Notes: a model not told the origin generated them from the letters alone. 64,000 bases of DNA from Olleya sp. YS (GCF_029760915.1 NZ_CP121685.1:1400001-1464000); one strand, 5' to 3'. Shown: positions 16,593 through 24,515, counted from the first letter of the stretch. Program-made: numbers and translations.

Positions 16593-17314
16593 TGGCTGTT
16601 TACAACGACATACTTTCCGCTAAAGCGAAACAAGACAAGTTATTGGCTATATTAATAGATCCAGATAAATTTGATGTAAATTTAATATCGCAATTAACCG
16701 ATAATATTAATAATTCTATAATAACTCACATTTTTGTTGGAGGAAGTACGGTTGAGGTAGAAGTCACACAACAATTGGTTTCTGCATTAAAACCTTTAAC
16801 TCATTTACCTATAGTTTTATTTCCAGGAGACGTGACACAAATATCAAAAGATGCTGATGCTATTTTGTTTTTATCATTAATATCTGGTCGTAATCCTAAG
16901 TACTTAATAGAAAAACAAATTGAAGCAGTATCCTTATTAAAAAACACCAATTTAGAAGTCATTCCTACAGGTTATATATTAATTGAAAATGGTAAAGAAA
17001 CTACAGTGCAAAAAGTAACAAACACACAGCCAATACCTACAACCCTACAGCAGTTAGTAGCAGATACAGCTAAAGCAGGAGAGTTATTAGGTAAAAAACT
17101 AATTTATTTAGAAGCTGGTAGTGGTGCTTTACATCCTGTTCCTACAGACTTGATTAGTTTGGTAAAACAAGAACTAACAATTCCGTTAATAGTTGGTGGT
17201 GGTATTAGAAATAAACAACAATTAGAAGATGCTTATCAAGCTGGCGCAGATTTAGTGGTTATAGGAACTGCTTTTGAGAAGAACGATTCTTTTTTTAACG
17301 ACATAAAAAAATAA
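16592..17314 (+). CDS. Geranylgeranylglyceryl phosphate synthase (GGGPS/PcrB family)
   Basis: Starting at the ATG at 16592 (MAVYNDILSAKAKQDKLL) gives 240 residues. The protein is a TIM barrel with LLAILIDPDKF near residue 18, IFVGGSTVEVEVT, YLEAGSGA and the phosphate loop IVGGGIRNKQQ near residue 200, all typical of GGGP synthases. The enzyme joins a polyprenyl diphosphate to glycerol-1-phosphate by an ether bond, the first step of archaeal-type lipid synthesis. Bacteroidota have a related group whose lipid product is not settled. The TTG start 21 bases earlier would overlap the upstream gene and is rejected. Confidence 0.9.
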   Translation: MAVYNDILSAKAKQDKLLAILIDPDKFDVNLISQLTDNINNSIITHIFVGGSTVEVEVTQQLVSALKPLTHLPIVLFPGDVTQISKDADAILFLSLISGRNPKYLIEKQIEAVSLLKNTNLEVIPTGYILIENGKETTVQKVTNTQPIPTTLQQLVADTAKAGELLGKKLIYLEAGSGALHPVPTDLISLVKQELTIPLIVGGGIRNKQQLEDAYQAGADLVVIGTAFEKNDSFFNDIKK

Positions 17315-17315
17315 G

Positions 17316-17576
17316 ATGAACATATCAGTAGATTTAACATTATCTCCATTACAAGATGATTATGAACAACATGTCATTGACTTTATAAAAGCTTTAAGAG
17401 ATTCAGAATTTAAAGTTTTAGAGAATCCCTTAAGCACTCAGATTTTTGGTGATTTTGATCTGTTAATGCCTTTTTTGAATCAAAAAATCAAAGAATCATT
17501 TCAAAATCAAGACATTTGCGTCCTAACTATGAAAGTTGTGAAAACCGATAGAAGTAATTATGAGCCACATTTTTGA
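17316..17576 (+). CDS. Thiamine-binding-like protein (MTH1187/YkoF family)
   Basis: The 86-residue protein has the single ferredoxin-like fold pattern of the MTH1187/YkoF family. It starts ISVDLTLSPLQDDYEQHVIDFIKALRDSE and continues with VLENPLSTQIFGDFDLLM. Members bind thiamine or hydroxymethylpyrimidine. It begins one base after the GGGP synthase stop and overlaps the PnuC-like gene by 17 bases, so it may hand a vitamin to or from that transporter. The thiamine link is supported by the TPP riboswitch 3 kb downstream, but this gene itself has no riboswitch. Confidence 0.75.
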   Translation: MNISVDLTLSPLQDDYEQHVIDFIKALRDSEFKVLENPLSTQIFGDFDLLMPFLNQKIKESFQNQDICVLTMKVVKTDRSNYEPHF

Positions 17577-18192
17577 TTTCTTATTTAGTCAATATTCTAC
17601 GTATTCAACTTTAGATATTGGACTAGAAATAACAGCTGTTGTTTTTGGCTTTTTGTCGGTTTGGTTTTCAAAACAAAATCATATTCTAGTATTTCCAACA
17701 GGAATGATAAGTACATTAATATTTGTCTATTTATTACTAAAATGGGAACTTTTAGGTGATATGATGATTAACGCTTATTATTTTATAATGAGTGTTTATG
17801 GTTGGTATGTGTGGACAAGAAAAGGGGAAGATAACCAGGTGACACCAATTTCAACAACAACAAAAAAAGAAAAAACCCTAAGTTTAATTATATTTTTAGC
17901 AACTTTATTATTTGTCTTTGTCGTGTATAAAACCTTTGATAAATGGACTAGTTGGGTGGCTTATGTGGATACAATTACTACTGCAATCTTTTTTGTAGGG
18001 ATGTGGTTAATGGCCAAACGTAAAATAGAAAATTGGATATTTTGGATTGTTGGAGATATTATTTCTGTTCCTTTATATTTTTATAAAGGGTTTACTTTTA
18101 CTAGTTTTCAATATTTAGGATTTACCGTTATAGCAATTTTAGGATTTTTAGCATGGAAAAAGCACTTAAACAGCAACCAGCAGATTGCATAA
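17560..18192 (+). CDS. pnuC: PnuC-family vitamin transporter (nicotinamide riboside or thiamine)
   Basis: The 210-residue inner-membrane protein has about seven hydrophobic helices and the PnuC features VWFSKQNHILVFPTGMIST, YFIMSVYGWYVW and WIFWIVGDIISVPLYFYKG. PnuC proteins facilitate uptake of nicotinamide riboside; the PnuT branch carries thiamine. The downstream overlapping kinase of NadR type argues for nicotinamide riboside trapping. The upstream thiamine-binding-like gene and the nearby TPP riboswitch argue for thiamine. Sequence reading alone does not decide, so the symbol denotes the family. Confidence 0.85.
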   Translation: MSHIFDFLFSQYSTYSTLDIGLEITAVVFGFLSVWFSKQNHILVFPTGMISTLIFVYLLLKWELLGDMMINAYYFIMSVYGWYVWTRKGEDNQVTPISTTTKKEKTLSLIIFLATLLFVFVVYKTFDKWTSWVAYVDTITTAIFFVGMWLMAKRKIENWIFWIVGDIISVPLYFYKGFTFTSFQYLGFTVIAILGFLAWKKHLNSNQQIA

Positions 18193-18728
18193 AAGTAGTG
18201 TTGTTTGGACCAGAAAGTACTGGTAAAACGACGATATCTCAGCAGTTAGCACGTTATTATAACTCGGTTTGGGTACCAGAATATGCAAGAGAATACCTTC
18301 AAAACAAATGGAACAACCAACGTAAAACTTGCGAGCCTCATGATTTGTTACCTATTGCAAAGGGACAAATGGCACTTGAAAATAAATTAGCAAAAAAAAC
18401 AAATACTGTTTTAATCTGTGATACAGATTTACTAGAAACTAAGGTGTATTCTGAAACTTATTATTCGGGAACATGTAATCCTATGATAGAAAAATACGCT
18501 TTAGAAAACACATACCATTTATACTTTTTGACGTATATTGATACACCTTGGGAAGCAGATGATTTACGCGATAAACCTGAAGAGCGAGAAGCCATGTTTA
18601 AAGTGTTTAAAGACACATTAATAAGGTATGACAAACCCTATGTTATATTAAAAGGAAACAAAAAAGAGCGTTTAAAATTAGCGACCAAGCATATAGATCT
18701 ATTATTAGAAAAAAACAATGAAGTTTAG
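18153..18728 (+). CDS. NadR-like nucleoside kinase (P-loop ATPase)
   Basis: The 191-residue cytoplasmic protein starts inside the end of the PnuC gene (40-base overlap). It has a Walker A loop GPESTGKTT near residues 20-28, then VPEYAREYL, LLPIAKGQ and the Asp-rich VLICDTDLLETKVYSE. These match the C-terminal ribosylnicotinamide kinase domain of NadR. It lacks the N-terminal adenylyltransferase and DNA-binding parts. It would phosphorylate the substrate brought in by the PnuC-type transporter and trap it in the cell. A thiamine kinase role is possible but less supported. Confidence 0.82.
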   Translation: MEKALKQQPADCIKVVLFGPESTGKTTISQQLARYYNSVWVPEYAREYLQNKWNNQRKTCEPHDLLPIAKGQMALENKLAKKTNTVLICDTDLLETKVYSETYYSGTCNPMIEKYALENTYHLYFLTYIDTPWEADDLRDKPEEREAMFKVFKDTLIRYDKPYVILKGNKKERLKLATKHIDLLLEKNNEV

Positions 18729-20271
18729 TAAAACCGACATAGAGTTTATAAAAAAGAAAGGCTTAACCTTAAAAAAAGTAGAACAACAATTAGAGCTATT
18801 AAATACTGGGTTACCATATATTAATCTTGAAAGAGCAGCTACAATCGATGATGGTATAATACAATTATCTTATAAAACAGCTTCAGAATTAATAAATATT
18901 TACGAGACTAAAAAAGAGCAGTTGGACATCATTAAATTTGTACCTGCATCTGGAGCTGCTACCAGAATGTTTAAGTTTTTATTTGATTTTTTAAAAGATT
19001 ATAAACCAAATAAAGAAAGCATTAATGCTTATATTAACAAACATAAAGCTTCAGAATTATCACTGTTTTTTATAGGTATTGAAAAACTACCTTTTTATGA
19101 TTTGGTCATTAACTATTTAAAAGAAAACATTAAAGACTATAATCAATTAAGTAATGATGAAAAGCTGGTTGCTTTTGTAAAAGCCATCTTAGATCAAAAT
19201 CAGCTAAATTTTAGCTCTTTCCCAAAAGGATTACTTCCATTTCACAAGTACAAGGATCATTTGGCAAGTGCTTTTGAGGAGCATTTATTTGAAGCAGCTT
19301 TGTATGCAACTACTAACAATGAGGCTACGCTTCATTTCACAATTTCAGAAAAACATAAAGATAAATTTGATGAAGAGTTTATTAGAATTCAAAACATCGT
19401 AGAGCAAAAAACAAATACGACTTTTCATATTTCATTTTCATATCAAAAAGAAGCAACAGACACCATAGCAGTGACAACTAAAAACGAGATTGTCAGAGAG
19501 GATAATCAACAATTGTATTTTAGACCTTCTGGTCATGGTGCTTTATTAGAGAATTTAAACGACTTTAATTCAGATCTCATTTTCATAAAAAACATAGATA
19601 ATGTTGTGGTATATAAATATGAAGAAGAGGTTGCGCAATCTAAAAAGCTATTAGCAGGCTTATTAATCTCTATCAAAGAACAGGCTTTTAAATATGCCAA
19701 AGATTTAGACGAAAAAGAGTTGTCAAACACACAAATTAATGATATTGCTAAGTTTTTAATAACTAAAATGAATGTGGTTATTTCGCCAGAATTTGAAAAA
19801 TATTCTAAGCAATATCAAATAGATTATTTAAAAAATAAGTTGGATAGACCAATTCGTGTTTGTGGTATGGTACAAAATGAAGGTGAACCAGGAGGTGGAC
19901 CATTTTGGGTAAAAGATGAAGGCGCTAATGTATCTCTCCAAATTGTGGAATCAGCGCAAATAGATAGGAAGTCAAAAATTCAGAAAACTATTCTAAAACA
20001 CGCAACCCATTTTAACCCTGTAGATATAGTTTGTAGTATTAAAAATTATAAGGGCGAAACCTATGATTTACAAAAATTTGTGGATTATCAAACTGCTTTT
20101 ATAACCATGAAAACAAAAGTAAATAAAGATATTAAAGCGTTAGAGTTACCTGGATTATGGAATGGTAGTATGGCTAATTGGAATACTATTTTTGTTGAAG
20201 TCCCATTGGTAACCTTTAATCCGGTTAAAACAGTCAACGATTTACTTAAACCAACACATCAAGTCTCATAG
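18718..20271 (+). CDS. DUF4301 family protein
   Basis: The 517-residue protein is cytoplasmic, with no signal peptide or membrane segment. It resembles DUF4301, a family common in Bacteroidota with no known activity. Conserved-looking blocks are FVPASGAATRMFKFLFDF near residue 79, RPSGHGALLENLNDF near 262 and CGMVQNEGEPGGGPFWV near 381. The SGAATRMF block and the Gly-rich loops recall nucleotide-sugar or nucleotide-binding proteins, but I would not assign an activity. It overlaps the kinase gene by 11 bases and is one base from arfB, so it belongs to the same transcript. Confidence 0.8.
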   Translation: MKFSKTDIEFIKKKGLTLKKVEQQLELLNTGLPYINLERAATIDDGIIQLSYKTASELINIYETKKEQLDIIKFVPASGAATRMFKFLFDFLKDYKPNKESINAYINKHKASELSLFFIGIEKLPFYDLVINYLKENIKDYNQLSNDEKLVAFVKAILDQNQLNFSSFPKGLLPFHKYKDHLASAFEEHLFEAALYATTNNEATLHFTISEKHKDKFDEEFIRIQNIVEQKTNTTFHISFSYQKEATDTIAVTTKNEIVREDNQQLYFRPSGHGALLENLNDFNSDLIFIKNIDNVVVYKYEEEVAQSKKLLAGLLISIKEQAFKYAKDLDEKELSNTQINDIAKFLITKMNVVISPEFEKYSKQYQIDYLKNKLDRPIRVCGMVQNEGEPGGGPFWVKDEGANVSLQIVESAQIDRKSKIQKTILKHATHFNPVDIVCSIKNYKGETYDLQKFVDYQTAFITMKTKVNKDIKALELPGLWNGSMANWNTIFVEVPLVTFNPVKTVNDLLKPTHQVS

Positions 20272-20272
20272 G

Positions 20273-20680
20273 ATGTTAAATAGAACTGCTTTAGAAAAAG
20301 AGTTTAAGCTAAAAGCTATTAGAAGCTCAGGAAGTGGCGGACAGCACGTTAATAAAGTAGCTACTAAAATTGAATTAAGTTTTTCTGTTGCAGAATCTTT
20401 AGTGCTAACTCAGGATCAAAAACAATTAATACAAGAAAAACTGTCAAGCAGGTTAACTAAAGATCAAGTCCTTATTTTACAGTGTGGCGAAAGTAGAAGT
20501 CAATTAAAAAATAAAGGTATTGCTATACAACGTGCATTATCCATTTTAGAAAATGCTTTAAAAGTAGAAGCCATACGTAAGCCAACCAAAATACCTAGAG
20601 CAGTCATTAAAAAAAGACTAAAAAGCAAAAAAATGAATGCAGAACGTAAAGCTAATCGCAAAAAACCTAATATCGAATAG
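20273..20680 (+). CDS. arfB: Alternative ribosome-rescue factor ArfB (YaeJ-like)
   Basis: The 135-residue protein has the GGQ hydrolysis motif in RSSGSGGQHVNKVATKIEL near residues 18-36 and a basic C-terminal tail (KKRLKSKKMNAERKANRKK). Both are typical of ArfB, which enters stalled ribosomes with its tail in the empty mRNA channel and releases the peptide. It lacks the codon-recognition domain of RF1/RF2. It is the last gene of the cluster that begins with the phosphopantetheinyl transferase. Confidence 0.92.
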   Translation: MLNRTALEKEFKLKAIRSSGSGGQHVNKVATKIELSFSVAESLVLTQDQKQLIQEKLSSRLTKDQVLILQCGESRSQLKNKGIAIQRALSILENALKVEAIRKPTKIPRAVIKKRLKSKKMNAERKANRKKPNIE

Positions 20681-20690
20681 TTTTATTTAT

Positions 20691-20720
20691 ATATTATAAT
20701 CGTGATATTGCAATATCACA
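20691..20720. promoter_or_regulatory. Second copy of the ArsR-type palindromic operator
   Basis: The 20-base core CGTGATATTGCAATATCACA and the ten bases before it (ATATTATAAT) match the site upstream of the arsR gene (52652-52681) at 29 of 30 positions. The inner 18 bases are a perfect inverted repeat. It lies between arfB and the TPP-riboswitch promoter. Confidence 0.7.
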
Positions 20721-20787
20721 TTTTAAACTCACTTCATTATTTATTATAAAAATGCCAATTCAGCATTAAAATTTAAAATTTCTACTT

Positions 20788-20795
20788 TACCTTTG
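20788..20795 (+). promoter_or_regulatory. -7 box of the riboswitch/TonB-receptor transcript
   Basis: TACCTTTG fits TAnnTTTG. It lies about 17 bases before the conserved riboswitch core and about 68 bases after the palindromic operator. No clear TTTG box is present upstream. Confidence 0.5.
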
Positions 20796-20804
20796 TCACG
20801 TTCT

Positions 20805-20888
20805 CAAAAAAGGGGTGCCTATTATCGGCTGAGATCATACCCATTGAACCTAGAACAGGTAATGCTGTTTAGGAAATTAAAACACCAA
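20805..20888 (+). promoter_or_regulatory. TPP riboswitch (THI element)
   Basis: The conserved parts of the thiamine pyrophosphate aptamer are present in order: GGGGTGCC (20812-20819), GGCTGAGA (20827-20834), ACCC (20839-20842), GAACCT (20846-20851), GGTAATGC (20858-20865) and TTAGGAA. Behind it lie a palindrome ACACCAATTGGTGT and a 10-base stem GTGTTATGTT/AACATCACAC (20900-20909 with 20921-20930, one mismatch), a likely expression platform. High TPP should reduce expression of the receptor gene at 20995. Exact aptamer ends are approximate. Confidence 0.93.
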
Positions 20889-20994
20889 TTGGTGTAACTG
20901 TGTTATGTTGAGGTGGTCTTAACATCACACAAAATAAATTTTAACAAATTAAGAATAATGACCTCTTTTTATTCGATTATAAAACGTAATCGTA

Positions 20995-23247
20995 ATGAAA
21001 TCTATTTTTCTTTTTTTAGCACTTTTTGTGTTATCAGTCAATGTTTTTGCACAACAAAATAATGTGCAAGATTCAACTAAAGTTGAACAATTAGACGAAG
21101 TCCTATTATCTGCAACCAGAGCAAAAGACAAAACACCAGTAGCTTTTTCGACCATCACCAAAGAGGAGCTAGAATCTATTAACTTGGGTCAAGATTTACC
21201 AATATTGCTAGATCAATTACCTTCTGTAGTCACTACAAGTGATGCAGGAGCAGGAGTAGGTTATACAGGTATTAGAGTTCGTGGTAGTGATGCAACAAGA
21301 GTAAATGTAACCATTAACGGAATTCCTTATAACGATGCAGAAAGCCAAGGAACATTTTGGGTAAATATGCCAGATTTTGTGAGCTCTGTAGAAGATATTC
21401 AGCTACAACGTGGTGTTGGAACTTCTACTAATGGTTCTGGAGCTTTTGGTGCCAGTTTAAACTTAAAAACATTAAATCCGTCTTCGGTAGGATATGCAAC
21501 TACGACCAATGCTATTGGAAGTTTCGGAACTAGAAAGCACAATATTAGTATAGGATCTGGTGTAAATAATAATTTTTATGCAGAAGCAAGACTATCTAAT
21601 ATACAAAGTGATGGGTATATAGACAGAGCTCGTGCAGATTTAAATAGTTATTATGCAGAAGCTGGATATTTAGATAATAAAACTTCTATTAAAGCTATCG
21701 TTTTTGGAGGAAAAGAAGAAACGTACCAATCTTGGTACGGAACACCAGAAGCTGTAGTTAATAATGACAGAGAAGGCATTCAAGCGTTTATTGATAGAAA
21801 TTTTCCAAGCGATGCAGAAGCTGCAAACCTTTTAAACTCTGGAAGAACTTATAATTTTTATACTTATGATAATGAAGTTGATAACTACCAGCAAACCCAT
21901 TATCAACTCCATGCATCACATCAATTTAGCTCTAATTTTTCTGCAAATTTGTCAGGAAATTTTACAAGAGGTAAAGGGTATTTTGAGCAGTATAAAGACA
22001 ATGAAGAGTTAGGTGACTATTTTCCAAATAGTCCAAATGCTTCAGAGGAAGGTGATGTGATTAGAAGACGTTGGTTGGACAATAATTTTACTGCAATCGT
22101 ATATTCACTTAATTATAAAAAAAATGATTTAAATCTGTATTTAGGTGGAGGTTACAATACTTACAAAGGTGACCATTTTGGTGAAGTCATTTGGGACTCT
22201 TTTGAATCATCAATTCCTATTAGAAGTAATTATTATTTTAGTTATGGAGATAAGCAAGACTTTAATACCTACGTTAAAGCAGAGTATACTATTAATGCTA
22301 ATCTATTTGCTTTATTAGATTTACAATACCGAACGGTTAATTATGAGTCTGTTGGAACAAGTTCGGATTTGGTAGATATTAATGTCAAAGAAACCTATAA
22401 GTTTTTCAATCCTAAATTTGGATTAACTTATAGAATTGATAATTATAATAATATTTATGGGTCTTATGCAGTAGGAAACAGAGAGCCAAATCGTGATGAT
22501 TTAACCAAAAACCCAATCCGCCCAAAACCTGAGCAATTGCATGATTTTGAGTTTGGCTACAAACTACGTACTCCAGAGTATTACTTTACTGCTAATTTGT
22601 ATTACATGAATTACAAAGACCAATTAGTATTGACAGGAGATTTAGATGATGTTGGTGATCCAATAAGACAAAACGTAGCAGATAGTTATAGAGCTGGTAT
22701 AGAGTTACAAGCAGGTTACAAATTCTCTGATAAATTACGTGTTGATGCTAACGCAACCTTTAGTCAAAACAAAATAAAATCGTTTGATTATGTTGTCTAT
22801 GATACGCAATACGACCCAAACACGTTTGATACAGTGTCTTATGAACCTGTAGTGACTACATTTGAAGATACAGATATTTCGTTTTCACCAAATGTTATTT
22901 TTGGTAGTACAATAACATTTTCTCCAATAAAAAACGGAAGTATTGCTTTATTGTCTAAATATGTAGGTCAGCAATTTTTAGACAATACCTCAAGCGACAG
23001 TAAAAGCATGGACGCTTACTTTGTCAATAATTTAAACTTGTCATATAAAATAAAGCCACAATGGATTAAAGAGATTGCTTTTAATCTATTAGTGAATAAT
23101 ATATTTAATAATGAGTATGTATCTAATGGATATACTTACAGTTATTTTTACAGACCAGAAAACTCTAATGATGCAGCTATAACAGAAAATTTCTATTATC
23201 CTCAAGCCACCATTAATTTTTTAATGGGAATGACATTAAAGTTTTAA
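20995..23247 (+). CDS. TonB-dependent outer-membrane receptor, probably for thiamine
   Basis: The 750-residue protein has a signal peptide (SIFLFLALFVLSVNVFAQ). A TonB box-like region (VEQLDEVLLSATRA) leads to a plug domain at about residues 45-155 (IRVRGSDATRVNVTINGIPYND, then GTSTNGSGAFGASLNLKT). The remainder is a 22-strand-type barrel ending in the outer-membrane signature FLMGMTLKF. No N-terminal carboxypeptidase-like domain or SusD partner is present. The TPP riboswitch directly upstream indicates that thiamine or a precursor is the substrate. The transcript ends at a strong terminator. Confidence 0.92.
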   Translation: MKSIFLFLALFVLSVNVFAQQNNVQDSTKVEQLDEVLLSATRAKDKTPVAFSTITKEELESINLGQDLPILLDQLPSVVTTSDAGAGVGYTGIRVRGSDATRVNVTINGIPYNDAESQGTFWVNMPDFVSSVEDIQLQRGVGTSTNGSGAFGASLNLKTLNPSSVGYATTTNAIGSFGTRKHNISIGSGVNNNFYAEARLSNIQSDGYIDRARADLNSYYAEAGYLDNKTSIKAIVFGGKEETYQSWYGTPEAVVNNDREGIQAFIDRNFPSDAEAANLLNSGRTYNFYTYDNEVDNYQQTHYQLHASHQFSSNFSANLSGNFTRGKGYFEQYKDNEELGDYFPNSPNASEEGDVIRRRWLDNNFTAIVYSLNYKKNDLNLYLGGGYNTYKGDHFGEVIWDSFESSIPIRSNYYFSYGDKQDFNTYVKAEYTINANLFALLDLQYRTVNYESVGTSSDLVDINVKETYKFFNPKFGLTYRIDNYNNIYGSYAVGNREPNRDDLTKNPIRPKPEQLHDFEFGYKLRTPEYYFTANLYYMNYKDQLVLTGDLDDVGDPIRQNVADSYRAGIELQAGYKFSDKLRVDANATFSQNKIKSFDYVVYDTQYDPNTFDTVSYEPVVTTFEDTDISFSPNVIFGSTITFSPIKNGSIALLSKYVGQQFLDNTSSDSKSMDAYFVNNLNLSYKIKPQWIKEIAFNLLVNNIFNNEYVSNGYTYSYFYRPENSNDAAITENFYYPQATINFLMGMTLKF

Positions 23248-23268
23248 AAGTAAATTAACAATCATTTT

Positions 23269-23301
23269 AAAAAGCATCTCGTACTTAAGAGGTGCTTTTT
23301 T
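23269..23301. terminator. Bidirectional terminator after the TonB receptor
   Basis: A 10-base-pair stem AAAGCATCTC/GAGGTGCTTT (23271-23280 with 23289-23298, one G-U) has an 8-base loop, with T-runs on both strands. It separates two convergent genes. Confidence 0.88.
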
Positions 23302-23746
23302 AGTTGTTATAAACACGAATAACGCTTCCGCTAACTTCTACAAAATAAGGTTTTAAGCTAAATTGGCCTGTAGTGCCATCAAATGGAGCTCCATCCACGA
23401 TGTTATAACTGTTATTGTCGTCACAATTGCAAGTGGCTGCAATACCTTCAACAATTAAAGAGGAACAGTCAGAAGGTGCATGATTAGGATCTGTAATTTC
23501 AAAAGCAGAGTATGTATTATTCCCTTTACTGTAAACAACTATCCCGTTATAGCCAAATGCATTTAGTACTACAAAATTTCCAGGAAACTGTAAGTTGTTG
23601 TATTGTGGTAAAGCAGTATTAATTGAATCCAATGTGTCAAAAGCGATATTTGGAATATAGTTATTGTTATTATCGTTGTCATCATTTTTTTGACAAGACA
23701 AAACAAAAATTAAACAGAAAACAATTGTTAATAAGGACCTTGACAT
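23300..23746 (-). CDS. Lipoprotein with degenerate Rieske-like fold
   Basis: I start at the ATG at 23746, which gives 148 residues with a lipoprotein signal ending FVLSC (about C17). A longer reading adds 20 residues without signal character. An Asp/Asn-rich spacer leads to a domain with the strand order of Rieske proteins: YSAFEITDPNHAPSDC, then TCNCDD, then VDGAPFDGTTGQF, SLKPYFVEVSGSVIRVYN. The histidine ligands of the usual CxH and CxxH pairs are missing, so it should not bind a 2Fe-2S cluster. The role is unknown; it is probably at the outer membrane or facing the periplasm. Confidence 0.65.
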   Translation of the reverse strand: MSRSLLTIVFCLIFVLSCQKNDDNDNNNNYIPNIAFDTLDSINTALPQYNNLQFPGNFVVLNAFGYNGIVVYSKGNNTYSAFEITDPNHAPSDCSSLIVEGIAATCNCDDNNSYNIVDGAPFDGTTGQFSLKPYFVEVSGSVIRVYNN

Positions 23747-23901
23747 AACTAATATAAAATGTTTTTTAGTATTGCAATTTACAATAAATACTACGTTGAA
23801 TGACATATTTTGAGTATTTCCTCAGCTCATTTTGATTTTAAATAACAACCTGAGAGAAAGTACTTTTGGTATTAAATCTAATTATTTAATCAAAAATTTA
23901 G

Positions 23902-23909
23902 TACTTTTG
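23902..23909 (+). promoter_or_regulatory. -7 box of greA
   Basis: TACTTTTG fits TAnnTTTG, and an identical octamer lies at 23861-23868. A start near 23915 would place the first leader hairpin at the very 5' end of the RNA. No well-spaced TTTG box is seen for either. Confidence 0.5.
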
Positions 23910-23915
23910 TAATAC

Positions 23916-23937
23916 AAATCTCGTGTCGACGAGATTT
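23916..23937 (+). promoter_or_regulatory. First hairpin of the greA leader
   Basis: A 9-base-pair stem AAATCTCGT/ACGAGATTT with a GTCG loop is followed by two more T. It may be a weak terminator or a 5' stabilising stem. Confidence 0.55.
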
Positions 23938-23946
23938 TTGTGTTTA

Positions 23947-23973
23947 ACGCTAAATTGTTTTAGCGTCTTTTTT
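23947..23973 (+). terminator. Intrinsic terminator inside the greA leader
   Basis: An 8-base-pair stem ACGCTAAA/TTTAGCGT (23947-23954 with 23959-23966) with a TTGT loop is followed by C and six T. It ends 17 bases before the greA start codon and lies on the greA strand, so greA is expected to be expressed by read-through or conditional termination. Confidence 0.75.
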
Positions 23974-23990
23974 ATTTAAACGGAATAATT

Positions 23991-24464
23991 ATGAGTAAAG
24001 TATCTTATTATACTGCAGAAGGATTAAAAAAGTTGCGTGACGAGTTGAAGCAACTTAAAGATGTAGAGCGTGTAAAAGCATCAAAAGCTATTGCAGAAGC
24101 AAGGGATAAAGGTGATTTAAGTGAAAATGCCGAATATGATGCAGCAAAAGAAGCACAAGGTATGCTAGAAATGCGTATCTCTAAATTAGAAGATCAATTA
24201 GCAGGAGCACGTGTTATTGACGAGTCACAAATGGATACGTCAAAAATATTAGTATTATCTAAAGTGAAAATTAAAAACCAAACCAATGGTATGGAAATGG
24301 TTTATACTTTAGTGGCAGATGGTGAAGCTGATTTGGCATCTGGAAAAATATCTGTTAACAGTCCAATTGGTAAAGGACTATTAGGAAAGTCTGTTGGTGA
24401 TGTTGCCGAAATCCAAGTGCCTAATGGCACTATGAAATTTGATATTATCGAAATTAGTCGATAG
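23991..24464 (+). CDS. greA: Transcription elongation factor GreA
   Basis: The 157-residue protein has the two GreA parts: an N-terminal coiled coil (about residues 1-75) with the acidic tip AEARDKGDLSENAEYDAAKE near residues 36-55, and a C-terminal FKBP-like domain with NSPIGKGLLGKSVGDVAEI near 125. The tip enters the RNA polymerase channel and stimulates cleavage of backtracked RNA. The leader carries two hairpins, one a strong terminator, which suggests attenuation of greA itself. Confidence 0.97.
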   Translation: MSKVSYYTAEGLKKLRDELKQLKDVERVKASKAIAEARDKGDLSENAEYDAAKEAQGMLEMRISKLEDQLAGARVIDESQMDTSKILVLSKVKIKNQTNGMEMVYTLVADGEADLASGKISVNSPIGKGLLGKSVGDVAEIQVPNGTMKFDIIEISR

Positions 24465-24470
24465 CTTTCA

Positions 24471-24506
24471 ATCAATCACTTAGTGTAGTCTAAGTGACCA
24501 ATTGAT
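24471..24506. repeat. Inverted repeat just after greA
   Basis: CACTTAG/CTAAGTG (24477-24483 with 24490-24496) closes a 6-base loop and is flanked by ATCAAT on the left and ATTGAT on the right, which can extend the stem. There is no T-run, so it is not a terminator. It may protect the greA mRNA end. Confidence 0.45.
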
Positions 24507-24515
24507 ACAATACTT

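Noticed and set aside
23747-23806. Longer start for the Rieske-like lipoprotein
   Set aside because: The extra 20 residues would put a second hydrophobic stretch before the lipoprotein signal and lack a sensible start context.
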